Source: M3007 sp037130425 (GTDB lineage Bacteria; Bacteroidota; Bacteroidia; Chitinophagales; Saprospiraceae). Taken from it: 23,003 nucleotides of DNA. Numbering within the stretch: the stretch's first letter is position 1; each line of letters opens with the position of its first letter. A program made the position numbers and the translations under genes. Location: NCBI GenBank assembly GCA_037130425.1, contig JBAXTB010000045.1:1-23003 (forward strand), in the 5' to 3' direction. The notes beneath the pieces are model-generated. The model did no database searches, was not told the DNA's origin, and saw only the letters and a list, made by a program, of their open reading frames with translations. Positions 15,540-23,003 of this stretch are shown here, piece by piece.

Positions 15540-17420
15540 ATGTCATTTCAAATTGCAGAAAATACGCTTCGTAAAAGCATCGTCGGGATCATGGCGCTCG
15601 TGTTTTTGGGTAGTTTTTGGGCATTTGATCGTTGGCCCGAAGAGTTAGACGGTGGGGATTCGCTCGGATATTATATTCATTTGCCATCCTACCTAATTTA
15701 CCACGATGTAGGCGATTATGAAAAAACACTAACAGGATCGGCAAAATATTATACCCGTGTGATTGTAGAGGGCGAACGCCATTTTACTCCGGAGCCGGCG
15801 CCTAACGGAAAACGCAGCATCCGGTGGCCGGTGGGTGTCGCTATTATGACGCTGCCGTTTTTTATTGTAGCGCATTTGTTTTGTTTTATCACAGGTATGT
15901 ATCCGGCCGACGGGTTTTCCACGCCATACATGTTATTTGCTGGTTTGGCGCCCATTTTTTATGTGCTGCTTGGGCTTTGGTTTCTTTTTGGTGTATTGCG
16001 CCGTTATTTTAGTAGAAAAACCAGTATTGTAACGTTGCTAACAATTGGACTCGCCACCAACTTGTTCTACTTTACAGGTTACCATAACTATATGTCGCAT
16101 GGCTTTTTGTTTGCACTTGTTGCAATCTTGATGCACCGTACCGTGCTGTTTTGGGAACAATCCAATGCAAAAAACGCCGCGTGGGTAGGCGCAATAGTGG
16201 GATTAATTGCGTTGACGCGATTACACGACATCATGGTCGTGTTTATTCCACTGTTTTGGGGTGTGGTTTCCTGGCGAACCCTGATAGATCGCATCCTGTT
16301 TTTTGTAAAAAAATGGTACTTGTTTGCAATTGCAGCTTTTACTGGCGCGCTTATGCTGGTACCGCAATCTCTTTATTATAAAGCTATTAGCGGCAAATGG
16401 TGGTGGTACGCCTATGGTTCAGAAAAGCTGGATTTCGCTCATCCGCATATCCTCGGTGGCTTGTTTGATTATAAAAACGGATGGTTATTGTACACGCCCG
16501 TTATGGTGTTTGCCTTGATCGGGATATTCAGGCTAAAGCGTCATGTTAAGGACGCGTTATTGCCGATTTTGATCGTGTTACCCTTGCACGCCTACATCGC
16601 ATATAGCTGGTGGTGCTGGTTTTATACCAACGGTTACGGCTCCCGGCCAATGGTTGATTTGTACGCCTTGCTGGCGCTACCGATGGCCGCCCTGTTTGAA
16701 CCGATCTTGCGCCGAAATTGGTCGGCTATTTTGTTGAGTATTGTTTTGGTCGGCTTTAGTTTTTTGAATATTTTTCAGGTTTGGCAATTTGAACACGGCA
16801 TATTATGGTCGCAATTTGAGAAAAAGGCGCATTTTTGGTCTGTATTTGGGCAAACCAAACACTCTATGAAGGCGCTGATTGCCATGGAATCCGATGAGAT
16901 GCAGCCGAATAGCCCCGAATCACTGGTACTGGTAAAACGCCAGTTTGAAAACGGTATGGAAGACTCCACCGGTACGATGTTTACCAGCGCAATTAAACAT
17001 GGCGGTAAATTTGGTCTCCAAATGAACGATCAAGAATTTGGCGCCACTATGGCCAATGAAGCCGGTACTTTGCCTGAAATCAAATCCGGCGATTGGATTC
17101 GGGCCTCCGTATGGGGCTATACCAAGGATTCGGAAAAACTGCGGGATATTCTGGAAGAGGCGTCTCTGGTATTAGTGCTACAAGACAACCAAGGCAAAGT
17201 GTACAAATACAGCCAAATACATATTGCTAATAAAATAAATAATCCTGATGGCTCTATTTGGAATTCGGGCGATACAAACCGCTGGGGCGAAGCGGTGTTT
17301 TATGTAAAAGTGCCGCGTGGTTTTCCATCAAACGGCGTAATAAAAACGTATGTGTGGAACCCTAACCGGGAACATATCTGGATAGACGATCTTTCGGTAG
17401 AATTGCTGAGAAAACCTTAA
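15540..17420 (+). CDS. Multi-pass membrane protein, glycosyltransferase-like, with C-terminal jelly-roll-like domain
   Basis: The 626-residue protein has about eleven membrane segments up to residue 413 (for example 13-30, 98-118, 130-155, 212-240, 260-280, 340-362, 393-413). A soluble tail of about 200 residues follows. The first large loop has acidic DGGDSLGYYIHLPSYL (about 37-52). An acidic first extracytoplasmic loop is typical of lipid-sugar-dependent (GT-C/PMT-type) glycosyltransferases, so that role is plausible but unproven. The tail (about 460-626) has a beta-rich pattern ending in WIDDLSVELL, as in carbohydrate-binding jelly rolls. The frame extends to a TTG at 15498. The ATG at 15540 (MSFQIAENTLRKS) is the better start. 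Codon use is more AT-rich than in neighbouring genes. No partner gene is adjacent. Confidence 0.75.
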   Translation: MSFQIAENTLRKSIVGIMALVFLGSFWAFDRWPEELDGGDSLGYYIHLPSYLIYHDVGDYEKTLTGSAKYYTRVIVEGERHFTPEPAPNGKRSIRWPVGVAIMTLPFFIVAHLFCFITGMYPADGFSTPYMLFAGLAPIFYVLLGLWFLFGVLRRYFSRKTSIVTLLTIGLATNLFYFTGYHNYMSHGFLFALVAILMHRTVLFWEQSNAKNAAWVGAIVGLIALTRLHDIMVVFIPLFWGVVSWRTLIDRILFFVKKWYLFAIAAFTGALMLVPQSLYYKAISGKWWWYAYGSEKLDFAHPHILGGLFDYKNGWLLYTPVMVFALIGIFRLKRHVKDALLPILIVLPLHAYIAYSWWCWFYTNGYGSRPMVDLYALLALPMAALFEPILRRNWSAILLSIVLVGFSFLNIFQVWQFEHGILWSQFEKKAHFWSVFGQTKHSMKALIAMESDEMQPNSPESLVLVKRQFENGMEDSTGTMFTSAIKHGGKFGLQMNDQEFGATMANEAGTLPEIKSGDWIRASVWGYTKDSEKLRDILEEASLVLVLQDNQGKVYKYSQIHIANKINNPDGSIWNSGDTNRWGEAVFYVKVPRGFPSNGVIKTYVWNPNREHIWIDDLSVELLRKP

Positions 17421-17564
17421 TTTTCAGCCCATTTTTGCACACCGATACTGCGCGCTGGATCGTTTTGTGCATTGCCTTTGGCCTAAGTTATTGACAATCA
17501 GCGCTTAGCATGACGATTAATGCTGCCTTTCAGGCGGCGCTCAGTATAACCAAAATATTACGAT

Positions 17565-18638
17565 ATGAACCGCAGTCGAATTGCCGGCATCGGCTACTAT
17601 GTGCCCGAACGCGTTGTCACCAACGACGAACTGTCCCAACTCATGGATACCAGCGATGCCTGGATTCAGGAACGCACCGGCATTCAGGAACGGCGCTATG
17701 GCAAAAAGCACGCAGAAACCACCAGCACCATGGCCGCAGCAGCAACGCGCGTCGCCTGCGCGCGGGCGGGCATCGCGCCGGAGGAGATTGATTTTATTGT
17801 ATTTGCGACGCTGAGTCCCGACTATTATTTCCCCGGCTGTGGCGTGTTAATGCAGCGCGAATTGGGCATTACCCACAAGGAAATCGGCGCCATTGACATC
17901 CGAAACCAGTGCAGCGGCTTTTTGTACGCTTTATCCGTGGCCGACCAGTTTGTCAAAACCGGCATGTACAAAAACGTGCTGGTCGTAGGCGCGGAAATGC
18001 ACTCGATGGGCCTTGATTTTACAACACGCGGCCGCAATGTGACCGTGATTTTCGGCGACGGCGCGGGCGCGGCTATTCTGCAGCCTTCCGCCGACCCGGA
18101 GCGCGGGGTGCTGACCACCAAATTACATTCCGACGGCACTTACGCCGAAAAATTGGCCTTTATCAATCCCGGCTGCCACGGCGGCTACCACGACAAACGC
18201 CAGGAAACGCCCACCGATTTCGGTTATCCGCCCGCCAATACTTATGGGGAAATTTTCCTGACGCCTAAAATGATGCAGGAAGGCATGTATTACCCCAATA
18301 TGGAAGGCCAGTTTGTGTTTAAATTGGCGGTGCAAAAATTCCCGGAAGTCATCCATGAAGCGCTGACGGAAGTGGGGTTACAAACCTCCGACATTGATAT
18401 GCTCATTCCACACCAGGCCAATTTGCGGATCAGCCAGTTTGTGCAGCGCCAGTTGGGCCTGCGCGACGATCAGGTGTGGAACAACATCCAGCGCTACGGC
18501 AATACCACGGCCGCTTCGGTGCCGATTGCCTTGTGCGAAGCCTGGGAAGCCGGGAAAATCAAGGACGGGGATTTGGTTTGTCTGGCGGCGTTCGGGAGCG
18601 GGTTTACGTGGGCCTCGGCATTGTTGCGGTGGGGGTAG
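17565..18638 (+). CDS. 3-oxoacyl-ACP synthase III (KAS III, FabH-like)
   Basis: KAS III enzymes condense acyl-CoA with malonyl-ACP to start fatty acid or related synthesis. The catalytic triad is C116 (DIRNQCSGF), H283 (IPHQANLRI) and N313 (RYGNTTAAS). Other family blocks include DAWIQERTGIQERRY, VVGAEMHS, FGDGAGAAIL and the C-terminal AAFGSGFTWASALLRWG. At 357 residues it is longer than the usual 310-335. The extra length lies at about 190-245 (NPGCHGGYHDKRQ to LTPKMMQEGMYYP), near the substrate-facing loops. The active-site block DIRNQCSGF also differs from the usual A-A-C-A/S-G-F. It may therefore be a paralogue with altered acyl specificity rather than the main FabH, so I give no symbol. 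No other fatty-acid gene is in the window. Confidence 0.88.
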   Translation: MNRSRIAGIGYYVPERVVTNDELSQLMDTSDAWIQERTGIQERRYGKKHAETTSTMAAAATRVACARAGIAPEEIDFIVFATLSPDYYFPGCGVLMQRELGITHKEIGAIDIRNQCSGFLYALSVADQFVKTGMYKNVLVVGAEMHSMGLDFTTRGRNVTVIFGDGAGAAILQPSADPERGVLTTKLHSDGTYAEKLAFINPGCHGGYHDKRQETPTDFGYPPANTYGEIFLTPKMMQEGMYYPNMEGQFVFKLAVQKFPEVIHEALTEVGLQTSDIDMLIPHQANLRISQFVQRQLGLRDDQVWNNIQRYGNTTAASVPIALCEAWEAGKIKDGDLVCLAAFGSGFTWASALLRWG

Positions 18639-18778
18639 ATGGGGTTGCGATGGGATAATTATAATTTATACAACGCGTATCCGAATTGTAAGGAAATTGG
18701 TAGGGAAGGCTCGTACCGTTGATTGAATGAATCGTTGGCACGTTAATGGATTTGGTTTTGTTGGAGTGGATGATTGGT

Positions 18779-19021
18779 GCGTTTCGCTTGGCCGCCCCCT
18801 ACCCCTGAAGGGGAGTTGATCGCAAGGGAGGATAATCTGTTCTTTATGGGACCGAATTGAATTGTAGGAATGGGAAGATGGGGCGCTGCTATTTCGGAAA
18901 ATTGTTATTTGCAGCAAACGAAACCTTAAATTCACACAAAATCTTTAGTGCCATAAAGAACAGATTATCCTCCCTTGCGATCAACTCCCCTTTAGGGGTA
19001 GGGGGCGCCCAAACGAAACGC
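18779..19021. repeat. 71-bp inverted repeat pair
   Basis: Arms 18779-18849 and 18951-19021 are inverted copies matching at about 68 of 71 positions, separated by a unique spacer of about 100 bp. Each arm contains ACCCCTGAAGGGG or a close variant, a small palindrome, and the shared block GATCGCAAGGGAGGATAATC. Similarity continues faintly beyond the outer ends (a TTTTGTTGG stretch). No ORF is visible in the spacer, so it could be a non-autonomous element or two insertions of one repeat. The surrounding gap 18639-19175 holds only this and the decayed copy at 19093-19164. Confidence 0.92.
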
Positions 19022-19092
19022 TCAAAATTCCCTTACCAACAAAACTAAGATCCCAAAGGAACAAATCCAGAACCTATACGAAATCATTAGTA

Positions 19093-19164
19093 CCATAAAG
19101 CGTTAATTATCAGCCACTTCCAATGTACTCCCCTTCAGGTGTCGGGGGTGGCCAAGCGAAACGC
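19093..19164 (+). repeat. Decayed third copy of the 71-bp repeat
   Basis: This is in the same orientation as the arm at 18951-19021. It keeps CCATAAAG at the left end with TTAGT before it, CTCCCCTT and GGGGG in the middle, and GCGAAACGC at the right end, while the interior has diverged. It ends 12 bp before the next gene start. Confidence 0.7.
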
Positions 19165-19175
19165 ACAAAACCCAC

Positions 19176-19946
19176 ATGACATACTTCCTCTCCCACTTCC
19201 TCCCAAAACGCCCGCCCGGCTCCTACACCGAATTAAACTCCTCCTACATCCTCCTCACCATCAGTCGTTTACGCCAGCGCATCCACGACCGCTTTCCGGA
19301 TTCGGGATTGGCCAAGGTATGCGGCGATTTTTTACAAGTGGCGCGGGAGTCAGAAAAACTCGCATTACAATTGCAGTCGCCGATTTGGGTGGTGCGCGTG
19401 GCCTCGGGGGTGGCGGCGTTTATGCTGTTAGGGCTGTTCGGTTGGGCCTCGTATCAGGTAATGAGCCATTTTTCACTTACGGCTACTGGCATTCAGGATT
19501 TGCTGCAAGCCACGGAATCGGCCATTAATGAATTGATTTTCCTTGGTTTAGCCTTGTTTTTCTTAGTAAATTTGGAAGCGCGGCTCAAACGCCAAACCGC
19601 CCTGAAATCCCTGCACCGCCTGCGCAGCATCGCCCACGTGGTGGACATGCACCAACTCACCAAAGACCCCGACTACGTGCTGACCAAGGTCGAACAGACC
19701 GAAAACTCCCCCGTGCGCACGCTCACGCACAACGAACTGTCGCGCTACCTCGATTATTGTTCCGAAATACTGGCGCTGGTAAGCAAAATAGCGGCCCTCT
19801 TCGCCCAAAACATGGACGACCCCATTGTCCTGAACGCCGTGAACGACCTCGAATCACTCACCCAAGGCTTGTCGGGCAAAATCTGGCAAAAAATTATGAT
19901 CCTCGACTTGTCGGTACGCATCCACACGCACCGAGGCGACGTGTAA
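19176..19946 (+). CDS. Uncharacterised protein with two membrane helices
   Basis: I do not recognise the family by name. The 256-residue protein has an amphipathic N-terminal region, a membrane helix at about 70-95 (IWVVRVASGVAAFMLLGLFGWASY), a second hydrophobic stretch at about 118-133 (ELIFLGLALFFLVNLE) and a helical cytoplasmic C-terminal half. A segment rich in His and Arg (SLHRLRSIAHVVDMHQLTKDPD, about 145-166) and the polar NELSRYLDYCSEIL have the look of conserved functional sites, possibly for binding or assembly. There is no signal peptide or known catalytic motif. It stands alone between a repeat-rich gap and a 521-bp gap, so context does not help. The start at 19176 is the first ATG. 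Codon use is like that of the neighbours, so the gene is probably real. Confidence 0.75.
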   Translation: MTYFLSHFLPKRPPGSYTELNSSYILLTISRLRQRIHDRFPDSGLAKVCGDFLQVARESEKLALQLQSPIWVVRVASGVAAFMLLGLFGWASYQVMSHFSLTATGIQDLLQATESAINELIFLGLALFFLVNLEARLKRQTALKSLHRLRSIAHVVDMHQLTKDPDYVLTKVEQTENSPVRTLTHNELSRYLDYCSEILALVSKIAALFAQNMDDPIVLNAVNDLESLTQGLSGKIWQKIMILDLSVRIHTHRGDV

Positions 19947-20467
19947 AAAAGGCGCTGTTTTACCGCTTTACCCTTCGTTTTGTTTATCTAAGTGTTAATT
20001 CCCGCCGTTTATTAGAATTTTCGGATTTCTTGTCTTTTTTTTGCCGTCCCTCAAAGACAACGAATTTTCGCAATGTTACTGAGCGTCGCCTGAAAGCCAT
20101 CGTTAATTGTCATAATGAGCGCTGATTTAAAAAGCTTAAGGCCGAAGGCCACGCAGAAAACAAACAGCGCGAATTATCTAATGCAGGTTGATTAATCTTA
20201 ATGCATAAAAAGCGCTTTACGAAAGCATTAAGTTCGGCCTGATTTAACCACAAAAGCCGGCCACATTACATTTTTCAGCAAAATGTTTTGCTAATCTGGA
20301 ACACTTTGTTACTTTTGTGCGCCTCACGCAGGAAAATAAGGGGAAAAAGATCTCCAAGATATTAACAAACCGGGCAAGTCGGCGGCGCATGAAATTAAAC
20401 ACAAGCTTTAATCCGAATGCTTCATGGCCGTAAGATTCAGTAAATCATAAGAGGCAATGCAATCTTA
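19947..20467. other. 521-bp gap with inverted repeats and a promoter
   Basis: No gene is supported here. Two nested inverted pairs occur: AGGCCGAA (20139-20146) with TTCGGCCT (20233-20240), and CTTAATGC (20197-20204) with GCATTAAG (20225-20232). They lie upstream of the predicted promoter at 20286-20317, so they are not part of the peptidase leader. The leader itself would be about 145 nt and matches no riboswitch family I can recognise. Confidence 0.5.
20286..20317 (+). promoter_or_regulatory. Predicted Bacteroidota-type promoter for the M23 peptidase
   Basis: TTTTG (20286-20290) is followed after 19 nt by TACTTTTG (20310-20317), a full match to the -7 pattern TAnnTTTG with the expected -33 TTTG. 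Transcription would start near 20324, giving a leader of about 145 nt. Confidence 0.6.
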
Positions 20468-21478
20468 ATGATGCGCCTAGTAAATCCGAACAATATGGGC
20501 AGGAAAGAAAAGTTTGTTTACAACATTCAAACTTTAACCTACGAAAAAGTCGTAATCCCTTTTAAAACCAGAATACTACAAGCCTTCGGTTTTTTCTCCG
20601 TTGTACTTGTAACTTCTTTTGCTTTACTCGCCGTGCTGTACACCATTTTTCCGTCTCCCCGCGAGCAGGAATTGGTTCGGGAAATCGAACAAATGGAGCA
20701 CAAATACACCCAATTAGGCAGCCAGTTTGACATGATGTCAAAAGTACTGGCCAATATCCAGCAACGCGACGCAAACGTACACCGCGCCGTGTTCGGAATG
20801 GATCCGATCGACGAAGATGTTTGGGTTGCCGGTGTCGGCGGCCACGAATCCCACCCGGAACTTTCCGCATTCAAATACGGCCGCGAGTCTATCCGCGAGG
20901 TTGTTGACAAAGTTGACCTGTTGAGCCGCCAGATGTCCCTGCAAAGCAAATCTTTGGACACCATTCAGCGCCTTGCCAATAACCAGCAAAACATGCTGGC
21001 TTCGCTCCCAAGCATCAAACCGGTGCGCGAAGACAAATTACAAAAAAGTATCGGCACGCTTTCAGGCTTTGGATACCGGATTCACCCGGTGTACAAAGTG
21101 CGTAAATTCCACGCCGGCCTTGACTTCCCGGCGCGCGTCGGCACAGCCATCCAGTCTACCGGCGACGGTGTGGTGGTGGAAACCGGCTGGCACCAGGGCT
21201 ACGGCAACTGCGTGAAAATCAGCCACGGATACGGGTACGAAACCCTGTACGGCCACATGAACAAAATTTATGTACACCAGGGCGAAAAAGTACAAAAAGG
21301 CGTAAAAATCGGGGAAGTCGGCGACACCGGCCTTTCCACCGCGCCGCACTTGCACTACGAGGTACACTACAAAGGAAATCCGATCAACCCAATTAATTTC
21401 TGCATGGATAATTTGACGCCGGTAGAATATCAGTCAATTGTTAATGCTGCAAATACGGCGAACCAATCACTCGATTAA
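20468..21478 (+). CDS. Membrane-anchored M23 (LytM-type) metallopeptidase
   Basis: M23 peptidases cleave peptidoglycan cross-bridges or act as regulators of cell-wall hydrolases. The 336-residue protein has a short cytoplasmic start and one membrane helix at about 38-60 (AFGFFSVVLVTSFALLAVLYTIF). A coiled-coil-like periplasmic stalk follows (about 64-100 and 140-180), then the LytM domain at about 195-312. The zinc site is complete: HxxxD at H215/D219, the HLH motif at H294/H296, and YGHM with H263. Catalytic activity is therefore expected, unlike degenerate regulators. MGRKEKF at 20495 is a possible later start. I keep 20468 because AAGAGG lies about 13 nt upstream, though that spacing is loose. 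Its own promoter and terminator suggest a single-gene transcript. Confidence 0.92.
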   Translation: MMRLVNPNNMGRKEKFVYNIQTLTYEKVVIPFKTRILQAFGFFSVVLVTSFALLAVLYTIFPSPREQELVREIEQMEHKYTQLGSQFDMMSKVLANIQQRDANVHRAVFGMDPIDEDVWVAGVGGHESHPELSAFKYGRESIREVVDKVDLLSRQMSLQSKSLDTIQRLANNQQNMLASLPSIKPVREDKLQKSIGTLSGFGYRIHPVYKVRKFHAGLDFPARVGTAIQSTGDGVVVETGWHQGYGNCVKISHGYGYETLYGHMNKIYVHQGEKVQKGVKIGEVGDTGLSTAPHLHYEVHYKGNPINPINFCMDNLTPVEYQSIVNAANTANQSLD

Positions 21479-21554
21479 TAGTTTAGATAAGGCGGTGTTT
21501 GATTAAAGGGGCGGACAAAAAACAGTTATGAACAAACGATGGATTGCATTTTCA

Positions 21555-21618
21555 TACGCCAAAGCAATCGGTTTTAAATTGCCAAGATAATTTGCACAAA
21601 ATCGATTGCGACGGAGTA
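21555..21618. repeat. Palindromic element, copy 2 (before uvrB)
   Basis: Arms 21555-21575 and 21598-21618 pair over 21 bp with about 5 mismatches around a 22-nt loop. The left arm matches the arms of the clpP/clpX-gap element (8807-8867) in CGCCANNGCAATYGGTTTT. The loops are unrelated, so only the arms are conserved. It lies between the peptidase stop and its terminator. Confidence 0.75.
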
Positions 21619-21656
21619 CGAAATGAACAATCCGATTTTCAAAGAAAACAATAAGC

Positions 21657-21696
21657 AGCCAAAACGTTGAACTTCAGCGTTTTGGCTTTGTTTTTT
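21657..21696 (+). terminator. Intrinsic terminator after the M23 peptidase
   Basis: AGCCAAAACG (21657-21666) pairs perfectly with CGTTTTGGCT (21678-21687) around an 11-nt loop, followed by TTGTTTTTT. It lies about 180 bp past the peptidase stop and 62 bp before uvrB, so uvrB needs its own promoter. None is clearly visible. Confidence 0.9.
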
Positions 21697-21758
21697 ATAT
21701 TTTACGCTGCAACGTTCTGTTAATTAAAAAATAAACGACCAGCACTCAGCATGACCTT

Positions 21759-23003
21759 ATGGAATTCAAACTAACTTCCGATTACAAGCCTACGGGCGAC
21801 CAACCGCAAGCCATTCTGCAACTCGTGGAAGGCTTGTACGCAGGCGAACGCGCGCAGGTGCTCCTCGGCGTGACCGGCTCCGGTAAAACCTTTACCATGG
21901 CCAATGTGATCGCGCAAATGAACCGCCCGACGCTGGTGCTCACGCATAATAAAACGCTGACGGCCCAACTCTACGGCGAACTGCAATCCTTTTTCCCGGA
22001 TAATGCGGTGGAGTATTTTGTGTCCTATTATGACTATTACCAGCCCGAAGCTTATGTAGCGGTTTCGGATACGTATATAGAAAAAGACCTGCAAATCAAT
22101 GAGTTAGTAGACAAACTGCGCCTGAAAGCGACCAGCAGTTTGTTGTCGGGACGGCGGGATATTATTATCGTGGCCTCGGTGTCCTGCATTTACGGTATGG
22201 GCAACCCGGAGGATTATAAAAGCGGGATCATCCGGCTGCAAAAGGGCCAGACGATTTCGCGCACGCAGTTTTTGTACAGCTTAGTGGATAGTTTATATTC
22301 CAGAACAGAAACGGAATTTACGCGCGGCACCTTCCGGGTAAAAGGCGATACGGTGGACATCAACCTGCCTTATGCCGACTGGGGATTCCGCGTGACTTTT
22401 TGGGGCGATGAAATTGAAACCATCGAGCGCATCGACAACGAGGTAGGCAAACGCATTGAGGTGCTGGATGATGTGGCCATTTTCCCGGCCAACCTGTACG
22501 TGGCGCCCAAGGACCGCATTAACCACATTATGAACGAGATTCAGGACGAAATGACGGCTCAGGAGAAATATTTCATCTCCGATGGCCGGCTCCCGGAAGC
22601 GCGCCGCATCAAGGAACGCACGACCTTCGACCTTGAAATGATAAAGGAATTGGGCTATTGCAGCGGTATTGAGAACTATTCGCGCTTTTTTGACCGGCGC
22701 GTTCCTGGCTCGCGGCCCTTCTGTCTGCTGGACTATTTCCCGGATGATTACCTGCTGATTATTGACGAAAGCCACGTGACCATTCCGCAATTGCGCGGTA
22801 TGTGGGGAGGAGACCGATCCCGCAAACAAATGCTGGTAAATTACGGGTTCCGCCTGCCCTCGGCCATGGACAACCGGCCGCTGAGTTTTGAGGAATTTGA
22901 AACGATGGTGAACCAGGTGGTGTTTGTGAGCGCTACCCCCGGCGACTATGAAATGGCCAAAACCGAGGGCGTTTTGGTGGAACAACTGATCCGCCCGACC
23001 GGC
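21759..23003 (+). CDS. uvrB: Excinuclease ABC subunit B (partial, runs off the window)
   Basis: UvrB is the damage-verifying helicase-like subunit of nucleotide excision repair and works with UvrA and UvrC. The 415 visible residues are the N-terminal part of a protein usually around 670 long. Walker A is GVTGSGKT (37-44). The strand-separating beta-hairpin includes YYDYYQPEAYV (90-100). Walker B is IIDESH (DESH at 336-339). VSATPGDYE (389-397) is the next helicase motif. The family signature GYCSGIENYSR is at 299-309. The frame is open from the ATG at 21759 to the last base. An ATG at 21751 is out of frame and stops after seven codons. The C-terminal helicase half and the UvrC-interacting tail are beyond the window. 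Confidence 0.97.
   Translation, partial: MEFKLTSDYKPTGDQPQAILQLVEGLYAGERAQVLLGVTGSGKTFTMANVIAQMNRPTLVLTHNKTLTAQLYGELQSFFPDNAVEYFVSYYDYYQPEAYVAVSDTYIEKDLQINELVDKLRLKATSSLLSGRRDIIIVASVSCIYGMGNPEDYKSGIIRLQKGQTISRTQFLYSLVDSLYSRTETEFTRGTFRVKGDTVDINLPYADWGFRVTFWGDEIETIERIDNEVGKRIEVLDDVAIFPANLYVAPKDRINHIMNEIQDEMTAQEKYFISDGRLPEARRIKERTTFDLEMIKELGYCSGIENYSRFFDRRVPGSRPFCLLDYFPDDYLLIIDESHVTIPQLRGMWGGDRSRKQMLVNYGFRLPSAMDNRPLSFEEFETMVNQVVFVSATPGDYEMAKTEGVLVEQLIRPTG

Noticed and set aside
20324..20467. Riboswitch in the M23 peptidase leader, such as a c-di-AMP (ydaO-type) switch
   Set aside because: I could not match the conserved core of that family or any other I know in this leader.
21528..21670. Two mini-ORFs of 20 and 15 codons before the terminator (21528-21590 and 21623-21670)
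   Set aside because: The first overlaps the palindromic element and the second runs into the terminator stem. Neither has conserved features, so chance is the simplest explanation.
22293..22985. 230-codon open frame antisense to uvrB
   Set aside because: The plus strand encodes UvrB with Walker B and the GYCSGIENYSR signature through this stretch.

Overview
The window looks like chromosomal DNA of a Bacteroidota bacterium, possibly near the Saprospiria or Chitinophagia. The clues are weak or absent Shine-Dalgarno sequences before most genes, one good match to the Bacteroidota promoter pattern (TTTG, then TAnnTTTG) before the peptidase gene, and short palindromic repeats such as GTCATTCTGAGCG in the intergenic gaps. 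The genus is not determined. No phage, plasmid, CRISPR or transposase gene is visible.

Layout. (1) 128-7238: a bacterial RNA-repair pair, hen1 and pnkp, overlapping by 11 bp. It is followed by two paralogous J-domain-like proteins in the same direction, with a small secreted protein on the opposite strand between them. (2) 7475-11461, minus strand: tRNA-Leu(UAG), trigger factor, clpP, clpX, the conserved protein-quality-control cluster. (3) 11894-14191: a bifunctional RelA/SpoT-type (p)ppGpp enzyme, divergent from that cluster. (4) 14498-19946: an EamA-type transporter, a large multi-pass membrane protein with a C-terminal jelly-roll-like domain, a KAS III (FabH-like) enzyme and an unrecognised two-helix membrane protein. 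(5) 20468-23003: a membrane-anchored M23 peptidase with its own promoter and terminator, then the first 415 codons of uvrB, which runs off the window.

Functional links. Hen1 and Pnkp repair cleaved RNA: Pnkp heals the ends and ligates, and Hen1 adds a 2'-O-methyl mark at the break that protects against re-cleavage. The J-like proteins keep an intact HPD motif, so a tie to the Hsp70 system is plausible, but any role in RNA repair rests on position alone. Trigger factor, ClpP and ClpX cover nascent-chain folding and proteolysis. RelA/SpoT handles starvation signalling and UvrB handles DNA repair.

The most unusual content is in the gaps. Six structured repeat types occur: a nested cruciform at 7241-7435, a heptad inverted array at 11680-11878, a four-copy palindrome at 14226-14396, a 71-bp inverted repeat at 18779-19021 with a decayed third copy, a short palindrome at 21-41, and a palindrome of about 61-64 bp shared by the clpP/clpX gap and the gap before uvrB. 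One repeat supplies the last three codons and the stop codon of the second J-like gene.
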